Source: Cyclina sinensis
Taxonomy: Eukaryota > Mollusca > Bivalvia > Venerida > Veneridae
Assembly (NCBI GenBank): GCA_012932295.1
Contig: JAAONU010000009.1
Coordinates: 2,740,197-2,804,196, forward strand
Length of the DNA: 64,000 nt
Direction of reading: 5' to 3'
Shown here: positions 11,210 through 23,920 of the stretch, piece after piece
Layout of the letters: each line of letters begins with the position of its first letter
How positions within the stretch are numbered: the stretch's first letter is position 1
The notes under the pieces: model-generated
Told to the model about the DNA's origin: nothing
The model's database searches: none
Seen by the model: the letters and a program-made list of their open reading frames with translations, nothing else
Translations under genes and position numbers: made by a program

Positions 11210-12976
11210 GTGAGTACTTTTGTTGCAATTTAGTTATAATTCTGAAGAGAAAACATTGCAAAAAATTATTTTGAACTCACTGTACCATAGGTGATGAATA
11301 CGCGAGCGTGTTTGTATGTGTGTGGTTTTCCACAGAAGTTGTTAAAATTATTGGCTTAGGATCAAAACCCAGAAGAAAAGTATACCTGCAAGATTCGAAC
11401 GACGAGGTTTTTAAGCATGTTTTGTTTGACTAGCAATTGTTGTTACATATCGCGTTCTCAAATTCGATCACATGGCATTGACAACTTGTAATACAGACAT
11501 TTGCAAAATGTATTCGGCATATTCCAAAGTGAACTTAGATCTGACAGGATTATAGCATATTTAAGTAATATTGCCCTTTTCTATGTCCAGCAAACTTGGC
11601 CATCCAGTAAAAAATAACTTAGGAGATAGCGTGTTTTTTTTGTTTTTTTTTTTGTTTTTTTTTAAACATTTTTAAACCCTACAGCGCCTTATGCCAGTAT
11701 AATAACTTTTTTTTCTAATTATCACGTTTAAAACATTTACTTACAAAGATTATATATACAGGGTACATGGTATTGTAAAGTGATTCTTTACCAAACTTCT
11801 TAATTTCAAACGGTTACCCACCTGAGCGGTCATTAATTCCGTAAAGATATATGTGACAAAAATTGCGTTCAGCTAAAAGGTTAGTAATACGTAAGAAACT
11901 TCTTGTTAAAATTTCATTTTTGCTTTATCTTTTTGTGACCTGTGACCTTTCACCTGATTTTTTTTGCAAGCATAACAATGAAATTTGACTTAAATAAAAA
12001 TAATATACTTTTGAATGTAGATTTTAAACCTTGATCCTAGCAAACCTTGACTTTGATAACTGGCTATTTTCTCGTTATGTCTGTCTAAGCTTGGTCTGTG
12101 AAATTTGGGCAATTTATAAATTATTTTCCATATAGATTTAAACTTAACATTTAGCGAATCTGACTTGTTTCTTTGAATTTGATCTGTATGTTTAATAACT
12201 TGCATATTCAGACTCTACGTATGCAAGCCATGTCTTTGACCATTTCTGTCCATAACATATTGACCATTTGAACAGTTTTGTCTTTGACCAAGGTTTACAG
12301 AAATCACAACCCAATGAGTGACTAGCTTTCTTATCTAAATAACATTTTCATTGTACGGGTCAGATCTTCATTGAATGAACATAATTCTACATGCCTTAGT
12401 ACACCAGGCTTTGGTTGAATGCCGTTCAATGACCTTGTTGTTTAAAGAAATAGAACTAAGTGATCACGGCAGTCTTATAATTTTAAGCGTCTAAGAGATA
12501 GTGATGATTATAATAATAATTATTATTTTTGTTTTGAACTGGTTCTTTAAGTACCTGAATACCTATGTCAGTGTCCGTTCCTAAAGATTTTTGAATGTCG
12601 AGGACTCAATATTTAGCTCGGTTTCTAATTTTCAAAGTGCTATGTTTTTTTATATAAATATAGAACTGGAGGTAAACCTTCACAATTTCAACAAATAAAT
12701 GAATATATTAAAAAAATAAATGAATACTTCAATCAATAAAATGAAAGCACACACAAGCACATATCTAAGCTAACAAACGTATAACCATGACTGATTTTTT
12801 TTCTGTTTTTGAAGGCACATCCATGAACATTGAACCATAAGAAGAGCTTTGTCATAGAGATTTTTAAATGTCGAGACGAATGTCAGCCTAGGTAAACATT
12901 CAACTCCACTTCATGTTCTAAAATGTCAGTGTATTTTTCAAAATGTCAAACCGAAAGTTAACACACACACACACAC

Positions 12977-13008
<32 letters not shown>

Positions 13009-16000
13009 TATTTATACAAACAACAAATACAATTCAAACAAATACTTGTGTTTGGAAGTATTTAAAACACAAGAATCAAATATAGATTCTTGACTTGACT
13101 AAACTGTTAAAATCTGACTTCAAAATTTATAAAATATTGCATGTAGCTACAAATATTTTAACTTATGAATACAAACCTCCTGGTCAATATATGTAGAATT
13201 TCTTACCTTCGATACATGCAGCATCTATTTCATCTGTAAAAACAATAGTTAGTCTGGTATAAGTGAACTATTTTAGAGCATCTGACAATGTTGCACATTT
13301 GTTTTATTTATGGAATAATAATGAATAATCATTTATATTTGTAGAGCCCGAACCACCTAAACCACTGACCTACCCTCCATGGCGCGAGCCATCTATCTGG
13401 AATGCTCAGGTAAAATTAATTTAAGAAGAAATCAAATTAAAAAGTATGATTAAAATACTCAACTAAATTGCAGTGAAGTATGGTCGAGTATACTTACATT
13501 ACATTAAAAAATAAATAAATAAATTTGAACAATAATCTATTGTTACCGATTTTATAAACCCTGTATAAGAAAAATGAGTGAACTATAAATTTAAATGATT
13601 GAGAATTAGGTGGCAGATATTTTTATATGCCCGAAGGGGCATATTATACTATGGTCCTGGGCGTCCGTCCGTCCGTCCGACTGTCTGTCCGTCCGTTAAT
13701 TATTTGGATTCCGGAGGATAACTTGAGAATTGTTTGGTCTACAGTCTTTTAATTTCATATGATGATTGCCCAGATTTAGATTATGAAATTATGACCCCTA
13801 TTGATTTGGGGTCCGTGACTAAAAGGTCAAGGCCACAGTGACCTTAAAATTGAAAATCATTTCCGCCATGAAACTTGACAATCATTTGTTATAGAGACTT
13901 CAAACTTAATATCATAATTGCACACATTGAGTAAATGACCCCTATACGTTTTGAGGCCAGTATATCTAAGACGAAGTTCACAGTGAAAAACATTACCGCC
14001 ATTTAACTTGACAATCGTTTGTCATAGAAACTTCAAAATTCATACAATGTTTGCAAACATTGAGTGAATGAACTCTTTATTTTAGGGTCAGTAGGTCATT
14101 GTCAAGGTCACAGTGACTTTAACCCTGAAAACAATTTCCGCTGTAGAACTTAATAGCCATTTTTCATACACACTTCAAAGTTCATATTATTATTTCTAAC
14201 ATTCAGAAAATGAACCATATGGATTTTATGGTCAGTAGGTCAGAGGTCAACCTCACATTCACCTAAACATAGAAAACCATTTCTACTCAGTAACTTCTCA
14301 ACCAATTGTAGTACAGACTTCAAACTTTCTATGATTACATTTACATTATGAGTTACATTGAGAAAATGACCCTATACATTTTAGGATCAGTAGGTCAGAT
14401 GTCAAGGTCACAATAACCTCAACACTGAAACACATTTCTGCTGTATAACTTTGCAACTGCGTCCCATACAGACTTCAAACTTCCTAGGATGATTGCCATC
14501 ATTGATTACACGAACCCTAGACTGTTCAAGATAAGTACACAAAAGGTCAAGGTGACAATCTACTATACAATCAATATTTTTGCAGTATAACTTGATAACC
14601 ATGCATCACAGGATGAACATCCTAACTTTTGAGAGACTGACATTTATACATATTATAAAACCTTGTATACAGATATGATAAAGATCTATACAACTTTAAG
14701 ATTAAGATTATAAAATGTTAAAAAATATTCAAAAACAAAGAAACAAAATATTCAAAAATTATTCAATTCCAAAGCCTAAGGTTTCCTCGCTTATATCACA
14801 ATTGCATTATACTTAGTAAAAACACCATTTGGGATTTGTTGATATTCATAAGGTGTAGAGTAGATGTGCAGAATTTCAATTGACTGAAGTTTTCATAAAT
14901 GAAGTAACTTAAAGATATTCAAACATTATACATATAAAGACTTTGTGCAAAAAAAAAAAATACTTACATGGAGGTCTGCGTGCTTCATTAGAATAAATAG
15001 CCTTAAAGAAATAAATGGAAGTCTCCAATAACTATATGAAATTAAAAAAGTGACATAACATGGATGCCATAGTTACTGTATTCAGAGTTCAAACAATAAA
15101 TCAGTGTTTCATTGAATCAAGTTCACAAAGGTTAATAACATCACTTTATGATTACTTATAGCTAGAACAGTCACTTATATCTGAGATACAGAGACTACAT
15201 CCCCAGAAGAGACCTAATTTGCTCATCATTGGACCTGTAGGAGCAGGAAAATCCAGTTTTATAAATTCGGTTCTCAGTATTGGAAAAGGACGTAAATGTG
15301 GCATAGCAGACACCGCGGCCAGTTCAGATTCCAGCAATACTGTTGATGTAAGAAAATGCTTTTTCTTACTTTTGATGACGAGAAGTGTTACTATTTTAAT
15401 ACTCTGTGGAAATTTGTATATATTTGTGTCATAAATGCAGGCAATATTAAGGACAAAGAAATGATTAGATTTACTGTTTTACAGAACAAGGTTATAAATA
15501 CAGATCATTTTTCTTCGCTTGAAGAATAAGCATAAGAATTTGATTGACAGAACCCACATTTCAAGTCCATTACTTTAAGGTCAAAGTCACACTTTAAGGT
15601 CAACTCTCAGCCGCCATATATTTCCTGTCCTCTCCTTTCAGATGATCATCTCAACAGGGCAACTTGTGTAACCCAAATCATAAGTTGCACAATTTCGGAT
15701 AACAGCTGTTAAGGACAAATGTTGTATCTGCTTCTTTCTCTTACGCCACTTCAAGGATATTTATGAAACTTTGGTCAAACATTTTCTTTTTTGAAACGGA
15801 ATGCAGGACCAATATTTCAGAAGCATAACTTTAAGGTTAATGTCATCCCACCGTTCTTTGTCTCCTTAAACCCCTTCAGGATAATTATGAATCTTTGGCA
15901 GATAATTATCTTATTAAGACGACGTGCAGAACCAACATTTCTAAAGCACATCATAACCGCCAAGGTCACAGTTCAAGGTCAAAGGTTTGAACCATAGAAT

Positions 16001-19000
16001 TTCTTTTTGCTCCATATCTACTAAACCCCTTTTATGATAGTAATGTAGCTTTCGTCAGTTTTTTTTTATCTAATTTATGCGACATGTAGAACATATATTG
16101 CAAGGGCTCAACAACGCAAGATGCTGGATAATACATGTTTCGGCCTAAGTTATTTCATGTCAAAAGCCTTCTCCGGGCGTATTCTTTACAAAGTATTTTC
16201 TTATAAAACAATATCCTTAGAACATGAAATTCCGTAACAGAAAGATGCAATGCATTTTAGAAAACAAAACCAAGAGCGGGATTCAAACTCCGATTTACAG
16301 CGTTGCAGGCCAACACTCTCACCACTGAGCCAAAGAATCAGTTCTTTGATGCAGTTGTGAAAGGTTGTAGTTATACAATTATAGGGAGGTGTGCCCCAGA
16401 CCGTAACACATACCTCCTTGAGAAAGTCATCATTTATGGTGGGGAATGGTGTTGTGTATATTTTTATCAGAAGATCATACAGAAATCTTGAAAAATTCTT
16501 TTTATTTTCATTTTTTATAACAAGTATAGGATAAGTCATCCCGGACGAGGCCCCTTCTTACGAACATGGAAGTCCGTGACAGAAAGCTGCAATGAATCTT
16601 TGAATACAGAACCCAGAGTGGGTTTCGAACTCTGATCTCCCGCGTGACACACCAAACCTCTTACCACTGAGTCAAAGAATCGATTCCCTGACGCGATTGT
16701 AACAAGAGGGTGTAGTAATACAATTTTTGGGAAGTGTGCACTAGACCGTATCAATATGAACTCTCGCACACTCACAATAAGTGATAATTTTATTTTGACT
16801 TTAGTTCGTTCGCTACACTGAAAAGACTTTATTAAAAGGATATCATTTGATGGATTGCATGGGGATTGAAGCTATAGATGGACGTGGCTTTCACCCTGAG
16901 GATATTATTGCTCTTCTGAAAGGTCATGTCAAGAAAGGATATTCTGTACGTAAACGTTTATAAGTAAAAATCGATGGCTGTTTTTTTTAATACACTTCCA
17001 TTTTTCATGTCTTTATGTTTTTCGTTTGATGTCTTGGGATACAAAAATGTGCCTATAACACTAAGCTTTAATTAAGATATTTAAAGAAATAAAACAAAAG
17101 CTTACAGAAAAGAAAATATTTGTTTGATATTATACAGCGGGGTTCTGTTTATTAGATTAGGTTATTGAAACCTAAAGAGTGAAATTTCAGTAAAACATTT
17201 GGAAATGCAGACACAGCATCTCTTCACTATTACACTGGTCTTTGATGCTTGATATTCACCATTTACTTTCCTTTGTCAAGTTCAATCCAGCAAAACCAAT
17301 CTCAGAAAACGACACTTACTGGAAATCTACACCCGAGTTTAAAGACCAGATTCACTGTGCCGTATTTGTAATCAGTTCAAAATCAATATTTGGGATACCA
17401 AAGGACTGCGTTAAGAAGATCGACAATCTACGGGATAAATTAAGAAGAGAACGTAAGGTTTCTTCTATATCATTTGGAATTTAAGAATGCTAAGTAAGAC
17501 ATGAACTGCCTAAACTAAACTGTTTTTAACTATTCTCTTCTTACGTTCACAAAGTTTGAGGTGTCAAAGTTAAAAATGATTGCTACAAATAATCAAGTTC
17601 CCAAACGAATGAAACGAACCTGCACTGAACAGCATCAACCGTGTCATATACAGCAAATGGCTGTTTTAAGATGTATTCGTCCGTTGATGACAGATTTAAA
17701 AAAAAAAAAAACTGACCGTTGTTGGATAGATAAATATCTCAAGCATTCGGGTCATGTAGCTTTTAATGAATTTACCACTGTTTCAAATGAGATATTAAGC
17801 CCTAACTGAGAGTAATGTACATCGTCTATACTGATGATTTATTCCCCTTCTTTCTTTCTTGTATACAGTGACTTCATATCTGACCAGTATATTTCTCCTG
17901 AAAGATTTTAAAGTGTTTTGTATCAACTATAACTGCAATTTACCAACATATCACTGAGCCGTACCCCTGTGAACGAAAGTAGAGACTTGTAAATAATGTG
18001 TCATGTATTGAAGTTTTTTTTCCTTTTTATTCATTTTTATCCAGTTATGAGTTAATGAATGGGTTTAACTGCAAACAAACTAGTTTTCTACCTGGTAGTC
18101 AAAGAAAATGCCCCACCTGTCAGCCTAAAAAGAACAATTTATGCTAACAACTTTCAAGAAGTAGTAAGAAGGCAACTTATTTTCAGTTACAGATATCTTT
18201 TTTGTTTACTCATATTGGGCCCATGTACCACACCAGTCAATTACACAGTGCATGTTGTAGTTGTTGTATTAATGATGGATGCATATATTTTTACAGATGA
18301 GTGGTTGGTTTGATTTTTTTGTAGATGATAGCTTCCTGTTTAAATAAAACTGAAAAATGCTGAATTCGGAAACATATTTTTAATTGAATTGGACTTGTGC
18401 AGAGTTACTTTAATGGTTTCAATGACTTCTGCATAATCCTGATTATATGCAAACTTGTAGAGATTTTTGTTAAACAAGATTTAAATACTACAAATTACAT
18501 AGTTTGTGTAAAAGTTTCATTGAGTCATTTTAAAATATAGGACTGCAGATTAAACTGTCATTATGTATTTCATACCCTGCCCCCAAAAGAAAAATAAATA
18601 GAAAATCACATGGGATGTTTGAATGTGTATTTTACTTTCTAATTGATTGGAATACATTTTGCTGGGGTGTAAATCAGGAACTCAGTGTAGGCCATCTTTT
18701 AAATTTCTGGGATACAGAAAATAAGCTTTGAATATAGGACTCTGTGACTCGTGGACATACTGATTTTTTTTTACATTCAGCTTGTCCCTAAAGGTTATTT
18801 GTATGTGCATAAATATGTAGTATCTAAATGATTGGAATACATTCTGCTGGGGTTTAAATCAGGAACTCAGTGTAGGCCATCTTATAAATTTCTGGAATAC
18901 AGAAAATAAGCTTTGAATATAGGACTCTTTGACTCGTCGACATACTGAATTTCTTTCACAATCAGCTTGTCCCTAAAGGTTATTTTTATGTGCATAAATA

Positions 19001-22000
19001 TGGAGTAGATATTACCTCTGCAACTTTCTTGTTTTGTTTTTAGCTCACCGAGCACAATGTGCTCAAAGTGAGCTTTTCTGATTGGTCTTTATCCGTCGTC
19101 CGTCCGTTCATCCGTCGTCAACTTTTCATTCAAATGATATCTCTGAAACCACTGAGCCAAATTAAATGAAACTTGCCTAGGATGTTATTTGCGTGAAGCT
19201 CTACCATGATTGTTCGAATTGTTCCCGTCCATTGCATTGCTGGGTCATTGGAGCTAAAAACAGATTTTAAAAGTTGGATCTTAAAAAATCTTCTTTTCTG
19301 AAACCTCAAGGCTTGGAGCTTAGATATTTGGTATGTTTAGCATCATCTAGTAGACCTCTACCAAGTTTGTTCAAATTATGTCTCTGGGATCAGAACTGAC
19401 CCAATCCCAGGGGTCAGTTGATTTTACATAGTGTGCAGCATTGTCTAGAGGACCTCTACCAAGTTTGTTCAATTCATGGACCCTAGGTCAAATATGGCCC
19501 CGCCCTAGGGGCACATGTTTTACATAGAATTATATATGAAAATCTTTAAAAATCTTCTTGTCTGAAACCACAAGGCCTAGAATTTTAAAATTTGGCATGA
19601 AGCAAGCTTTATGAAGCTTTTTCAATTATTGGAATTAGGTTAAAGGTCACAGAGGCTTAAAGTATATTAATTTTCTGTACCTCATAGAGCCTTCATTTAT
19701 GGATCAATATCTTTGATATTCATTATATAGAATCCTTGCATGGACCTCTACCCATGGGTAAGGTTTGAGGTCACTAGGTCAAGGTCAAGGTCACCTTAGC
19801 TTATAATAGATATTTCTACTTTCTGTCATAGAGCCTTTATTTATTGACTGATATTTTACATATTTGGTTTGTAGGCACTCACATATTTTCAATTAAAAAT
19901 GAAATACTGCTTAACAGCAAACCTACAGCCAAAGTACTCAGGTGAGCGATCCAGGGCCATCATGGCCCACTTGTTTAATCAAACCCTTGATAAATAGTCA
20001 AAGTGTTACATTTTTTTATATAACAAAAGTGTTATCTTTGATATTCATTATATAGGTATAAGTTTTAGTACTTTCAAAAGACCTATCATCAATATGAAAA
20101 TTGTAAATATGCATGTGAATTCTGGGTAAATGTACATCTGATTCTTTTATTTTCTTTCAAAAAGACATGTTTAAGCAATGAAGATATAATATTTGAAAAC
20201 AAATCTTATATTTATTTTTGCTGTGCAAAACACAGTGGGTGGGGTAAATTGCCCCCCATTTTCAACATATCTGGCAAACTGAGATATATGATATACATAA
20301 AACATTTCATTTACCTTATAATTAGTTTGTATTTGTATCAGTTTTACTTGTTTTACATAATCAGATACATCGAATATAATAAATTAATCCAAAGTTATAC
20401 ATATATTTTTTGTCTGTTACAGCCTGATGGGTCATATGAATTTTTTTGATAGCTCTTAAAAATGAATGGGGACATACTCTTTTATTACATTTTTAGAATG
20501 ACCATACAAATATCTACAACATATCAGTTTATTATGAATCTGTTGTTATTATGCTACTACTATTTTTTCTTGTGAAATTTGCTGAAAAAAATAGATTTTT
20601 AGCTCACCTGAGCCTTTCGCTCATGGTGGGCTATCGTGACCGGTCTTTGTCCGTCGTCCGTCGTCCGTCAACAATTTCATTCAAACGACATCTCCTCTGA
20701 AACCTTTGGGCCAAATTTGATGAAACTGGCCAGGAATGTTCCTTGCATGAAGCTCTACCAAAGTTGTTTAAAGAATTCAATTCCATCAAGAACTCTGGTT
20801 GCTGTGGCAACTTAAAGGAAGAATTAAGAAAATCTTCTTGTCTGAAACCGCAAGGCCCTGAGCCTTAAGATTTGGTTTGTAGCATTTTCTAGTGAACCTC
20901 TATCAAGTTTGTTCAAATAATGCCCCTGGGGTCAAATTTGGCCCCAGCCCGGGGGTCAATGTATTTTACATAGGCTTATATAGTGAAACTTTAAAAATCT
21001 TCTTGTCTGAAACCACAAGGCCCTGAACCTTAAGATTTAGTATGTAGCATTGTCTTGTAAACCTCTAACAAGTTTGTTCAAATTATGCCCCTGCGATCAA
21101 TTTTGGCCCCGCCCCAGGGGTCAACTTATTTAACATAGTAAAACTTTAAAAATCTTCTTGTCTGAAACCACAAGGCCCTGAGCCTTAAGATTTGGTATGT
21201 AGCATTGCCGTGTGGACCTCTAACAAGTTTGTTCAAATTGTACCCCTGGGGTCAAATTTGGCCCCTACCCGGGGGTCAATGGATTTTACATAGGCTTATA
21301 TAGTAAAACTTTGAACATCTTCTTGTCTGAAACCAAAAGGCCCGAGATCTAAGATTGGGTATGTAGCATTGTCTTGAAGACCTCTAACAAGTTAGTTCAA
21401 ATCATGCCCCTGGTGTTAAATTTGGTCCCGCCCCGGGGGTCAACTTATTTTACATAGGGAAAACTTTGAAAATCTTCTTGTCTGAAACCACAAGGACCTG
21501 AGCCTTAAGATTTGGTATGTAGCATTGTCTGGTGGACCTCTACCAAGTTTGTTCAAATCATACACCTGGGGTCAAATTTGGCCCTTCCCCAGGGGTCAAT
21601 GGATTTTACATAGACTTTTATAGAGAAACTTTTAAAAATCTTCTTGTCTGAAACCACTAGGCCCTGAGCCTTAAGATTTGGTACGTAGCATTGTCCTGTG
21701 GACTCTACCAAGTTTGTTCAAATTATGCCTCTGGGGTAAAATTTGGCCCCTACCCAGGAGGGGTCATTTGATTTTACATAGGCTTAATATATAATTAAAC
21801 TTTAAAAATCTTCCTGTCTGAAACCACAAGGCCCTGATTTCTAAGATTTGGTATGAAACAAGCTTTATCAAGCTTTTTCGAATTATTAGATTAGGTTAAA
21901 GGTCACCGAGGCTGTAAATAGGTTTATATACTGTACCTCATAGAGCCTTCATTTAAAGACCAATATCTTTGATATTCGGTATATAGGATCCTTGCATGGA

Positions 22001-23052
22001 CCTCTACCCATGGGCAGGGTTTTAGGTCACTGGGTCAAGGTCAAGGTCACCGTAGCTTATGATAGATATTTCTACTTTCTGTCATAGAGCCTTTATTTAT
22101 TGACTGATATTTTACATATTTATATTTACATTACTTACATATTTTCAATTAAAACATGAAATACTGCTTAACTGCAAACCTACAGTCAAAATACACAGAT
22201 GAGCGATCTAGGGCCATCATGGCCCTCTTGTTTCTTAATTCTGGACTTAATTAGATAGTAATTTGAAATTTGACAATAAGTGCCGATGTCAATGTTTATA
22301 CTTTTAAAACTATTTTTGTTAATAGGGTCTATACTGATAATTTCTCTTAAAATTTTATAAATTGAATAATCTTTATAATAAAAAAAAATTGGAATTTTTG
22401 TCAGTAAATGCAAAATTTCAGCCAGCTTCAGAGTCAAAAGGCCTAATTTAGACTGCATAGCTGCCAGTTAAATTTGTGAAAAAGTTCATTCGGCAATCTA
22501 TGATTTTTTGCAGAAATCAACTTCCAATAAGCAAGTGTTCATACAAAACACAGGTAGAAAAAATGGTGTTAGTTTGAATTAACCAGTGGACCCCCTTAAG
22601 CCAGGGAATTCACTTAGAAACAAGTTTTAAAAGAAAGACTATCAAATTGAGAAAGACGTGCAGGATCAAATATGAAAACCAATGATGAAAACTAGTTAAG
22701 ATGACATAATTTGAAGGCAAATTCTCTTTTCATCGGTTTGTTTACTTTATGTTTACTTGCAGATATTCCTAAAGTTCTTATCTTGACCCATGTTGACCTT
22801 TTGTGTGAAGAGGTAAGGAATGATATTTCAAAAATGTTCCGGAGTGTGAAAGTTCAACAAGCTGTGAATACTGCCAGTGCGGTATTTGGCATCGATAAGG
22901 GAACAATACATCCGGTCAAGAATTACGTGGAGGACATAGAAATAGATCCCCTCACAAATATCCCAATCCTACTTGCGCTGAGGCAAGCCATGCAGTATGC
23001 TGAAGATAGGGTTGATCTAGTGCTAGATGTAGACTCCGATGACAGTGACTAG
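11191..23052 (+). CDS. IFI44L: Interferon-induced protein 44-like GTPase (six coding exons)
   Basis: Coding exons 11191-11209, 13345-13409, 15162-15347, 16805-16945, 17281-17452 and 22763-23052 join in frame (phases 1,0,0,0,1) with GT-AG borders throughout, giving 290 residues. A PWRE motif (residues 18-21) precedes the GTPase domain, as in IFI44-family proteins. The P-loop is GPVGAGKS (52-59), the G3-like motif is DCMG (107-110) and the G4-like motif is THVD (203-206) instead of the usual T/N-K-x-D. The C-terminus is acidic (DVDSDDSD). IFI44-family proteins are cytoplasmic and linked to interferon or antiviral responses in vertebrates; the same role here is inference. No TLDc domain is present, unlike human IFI44L, and I believe short GTPase-only forms are usual in bivalves. 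The start has a good context (A at -3, G at +4). An unknown gene is transcribed divergently from 10268. The last intron (5.3 kb) holds two large dispersed repeats. Confidence 0.9.
11210..13344 (+). other. IFI44-like intron 1
   Basis: AT-rich intron with a poly-T stretch (11633-11665) and a CA microsatellite (12961-13008). No other genes were supported; the minus-strand open frame at 11990-12205 has no homology cue. Confidence 0.6.
12961..13008 (+). repeat. (CA)n microsatellite
   Basis: About 24 CA units with one CG interruption. Confidence 0.97.
13345..13409 (+). CDS. IFI44L: IFI44-like GTPase, coding exon 2 (PWRE motif)
   Basis: Acceptor TTTGTAG and donor CAG|GTAAAA. It encodes a proline-rich stretch ending PPWREPSIWNAQ. 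The PWRE motif just before the GTPase domain is typical of IFI44-type proteins. Ends in phase 0. Confidence 0.85.
13630..14640 (+). mobile_element. Dispersed repeat beginning GCCCGAAGGGGCATATTATA
   Basis: Starts with a short hairpin (GCCCGAAGGGGC), then GTCCGTCC runs, then about six degenerate ~125-bp units containing ACAATCATTTG, GACTTCAAACTT, and GTCAGTAGGTCA / AAGGTCACAGTGAC segments. It is non-coding and lies in IFI44-like intron 2. The organisation (unique head, tandem core) resembles non-autonomous Helitron-like elements, which is inference. Confidence 0.7.
15162..15347 (+). CDS. IFI44L: IFI44-like GTPase, coding exon 3 (P-loop)
   Basis: 62 codons, phase 0 to 0, between acceptor CTTATAG and donor GAT|GTAAGA. 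Contains LLIIGPVGAGKSSFINSV, a Walker A / G1 motif, then a Ser/Asp-rich tail that would lie near switch I. Confidence 0.95.
15540..16090 (+). repeat. Dispersed repeat related to ~125/145-bp unit families
   Basis: Degenerate units with CATTACTTTAAGGTCAAAGT, CGCCATATATTTC, CTTCAGGATAATTATGAA and 'aaggtcaaaggt' segments. Non-coding; IFI44-like intron 3. Confidence 0.55.
16240..16410 (-). mobile_element. tRNA-derived SINE
   Basis: Same family as 8640-8790. The minus strand has TTGGCTCAGTGGTGAGAGTG and a weak B box (GGAGTTTGAATCCC). Confidence 0.7.
16556..16780 (-). mobile_element. tRNA-derived SINE
   Basis: Minus strand: TTTGACTCAGTGGTAAGAGG and GAGTTCGAAACCC, with the same flanks as 16240-16410. 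Two copies in tandem within 500 bp, immediately upstream of IFI44-like exon 4. Confidence 0.7.
16805..16945 (+). CDS. IFI44L: IFI44-like GTPase, coding exon 4 (switch II region)
   Basis: 47 codons, phase 0 to 0, acceptor GACTTTAG and donor TCT|GTACGT. Encodes YHLMDCMGIE, the G3 region of the family (often DTMG), followed by a D-I-I-A-L-L-K-G-H-V helix characteristic of IFI44-like proteins. Confidence 0.93.
17281..17452 (+). CDS. IFI44L: IFI44-like GTPase, coding exon 5
   Basis: 57 codons plus one base, acceptor TTTGTCAAG and donor AAC|GTAAGG. Encodes the strand HCAVFVISSKSIFGI and the following charged helix of the GTPase fold. Without splicing, the frame reads into the intron and stops at 17484. 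Confidence 0.92.
18637..19010 (+). repeat. Tandem duplication, two ~190-bp units
   Basis: Both units share TGATTGGAATACATT, CTGGGGTGTAAATCAGGAAC-type and CAGCTTGTCCCTAAAGGTTA, with only a few differences, so the duplication is recent. Located in the last IFI44-like intron. Confidence 0.95.
19043..19977 (+). mobile_element. Composite Helentron-like repeat, shorter copy
   Basis: Head AGCTCACCGAGCACAATGTG with GTCCGTCC run; degenerate ~150-bp units (TCTTCTTTTCTGAAACC, CCAAGTTTGTTCAAATTA); tail GGTGAGCGATCCAGGGCCAT with a CATGGCCC hairpin partner and CTTGTTT. It shares head, core and tail with 20598-22236, 36848-39018 and 56395-58555. Confidence 0.75.
20598..22236 (+). mobile_element. Composite Helentron-like repeat
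   Basis: Head AGCTCACCTGAGCC, then about seven ~145-bp units with TCTTCTTGTCTGAAACCACA, AAGATTTGGTATGTAGCATT and CCCCTGGGGTCAAATTTGG; tail GATGAGCGATCTAGGGCCAT followed by CATGGCCCTCTTGTTT. Unit number differs from other copies, as expected for a tandem core. No coding capacity. Confidence 0.8.
22763..23052 (+). CDS. IFI44L: IFI44-like GTPase, last coding exon
   Basis: Acceptor TTACTTGCAG; a split His codon and 95 further codons lead to TAG. Encodes IPKVLILTHVDLLCEEV, with THVD at the guanine-specificity (G4) position. Then comes the C-terminal helical part with NIPILLALRQAM, a segment conserved in IFI44 relatives. The ending is acidic. Confidence 0.93.
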
Positions 23053-23920
23053 ACAGACACGTTTTCAGAAACATTTACTATTACTGTGTCTTCGTATTAA
23101 TAAGAATCTAAACTTGTACGCAAATAGCAAATGTACTGCATTCCTTAAAATATAATTTACTTGGTTTAGCTGTTCTTTGTTGATAAGAAGGATACAATTC
23201 GAGCTTTATAGACCACACTGAGTCTTTGTCGGGTGTTTAGCTTTTTTGATAAAAATTGAAAATCTTACAATTTGATAATTCAAAATTATTCTGAAGCTTT
23301 CGTCACTGTCCCTAAATTAAATTCTTCTATCACATGCTGTACTGCTTTTATATACTTGTATGCGTTTGTTTTTTATTCTTTTTCCATCATTCTCTAACTA
23401 TTTTTGAATGTTTTTTTTTACTTTCCTGCCAACACATGAAGTCTGTTGTTGTCATTGAAATAATTTACGCATAAACACCTCAACCTTACGAAATGTGCAG
23501 GTATTTATCTCATTTGCATTGTTTAAGAATTAATTCCAGTAAGTTAATATCAATTATTTCTAAATATTTAGAGAGTAATAGTGTTTTTTGATAGAGAACG
23601 TCCGCCGTATCAAATTGCCCATATAGGAAACGAACGGTTTTCGCAATCGTTCAACGTTTGACATTTATACTCAAATTACTCAGTATCTCTGAGTGTGCAG
23701 TAAAAGATCCATGTTTTAACACAACTAAAATTGTTTAACATAAGAAGCGAGTATTGTTCTATTATTTCAAAGTTAACGCGCATCTAAGCGTCTCTCTGCC
23801 ATATTGATTTTGCAGTGAACAAAGTCGCCAAGGAACCTGATGTAAACATTCGTCTGTTTTGATACTGCAAACAGACGAACCGTTTTTATTTCTTTGAATT
23901 AGTGTTAATAAGTGAGGTTA
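23053..23920 (+). other. 3' flank of the IFI44-like gene
   Basis: No canonical AATAAA close behind the stop was identified with confidence. Contains a small hairpin near 23851-23880 (CGTCTGTTTTGATACTGC with GCAAACAGACG). Otherwise AT-rich and empty. Confidence 0.4.

Noticed and set aside
17561..17809. 82-codon open frame between IFI44-like exons 5 and 6
   Set aside because: It contains a poly-A-encoded Lys run, shows no similarity to the family, and no phase-compatible splice borders were seen.
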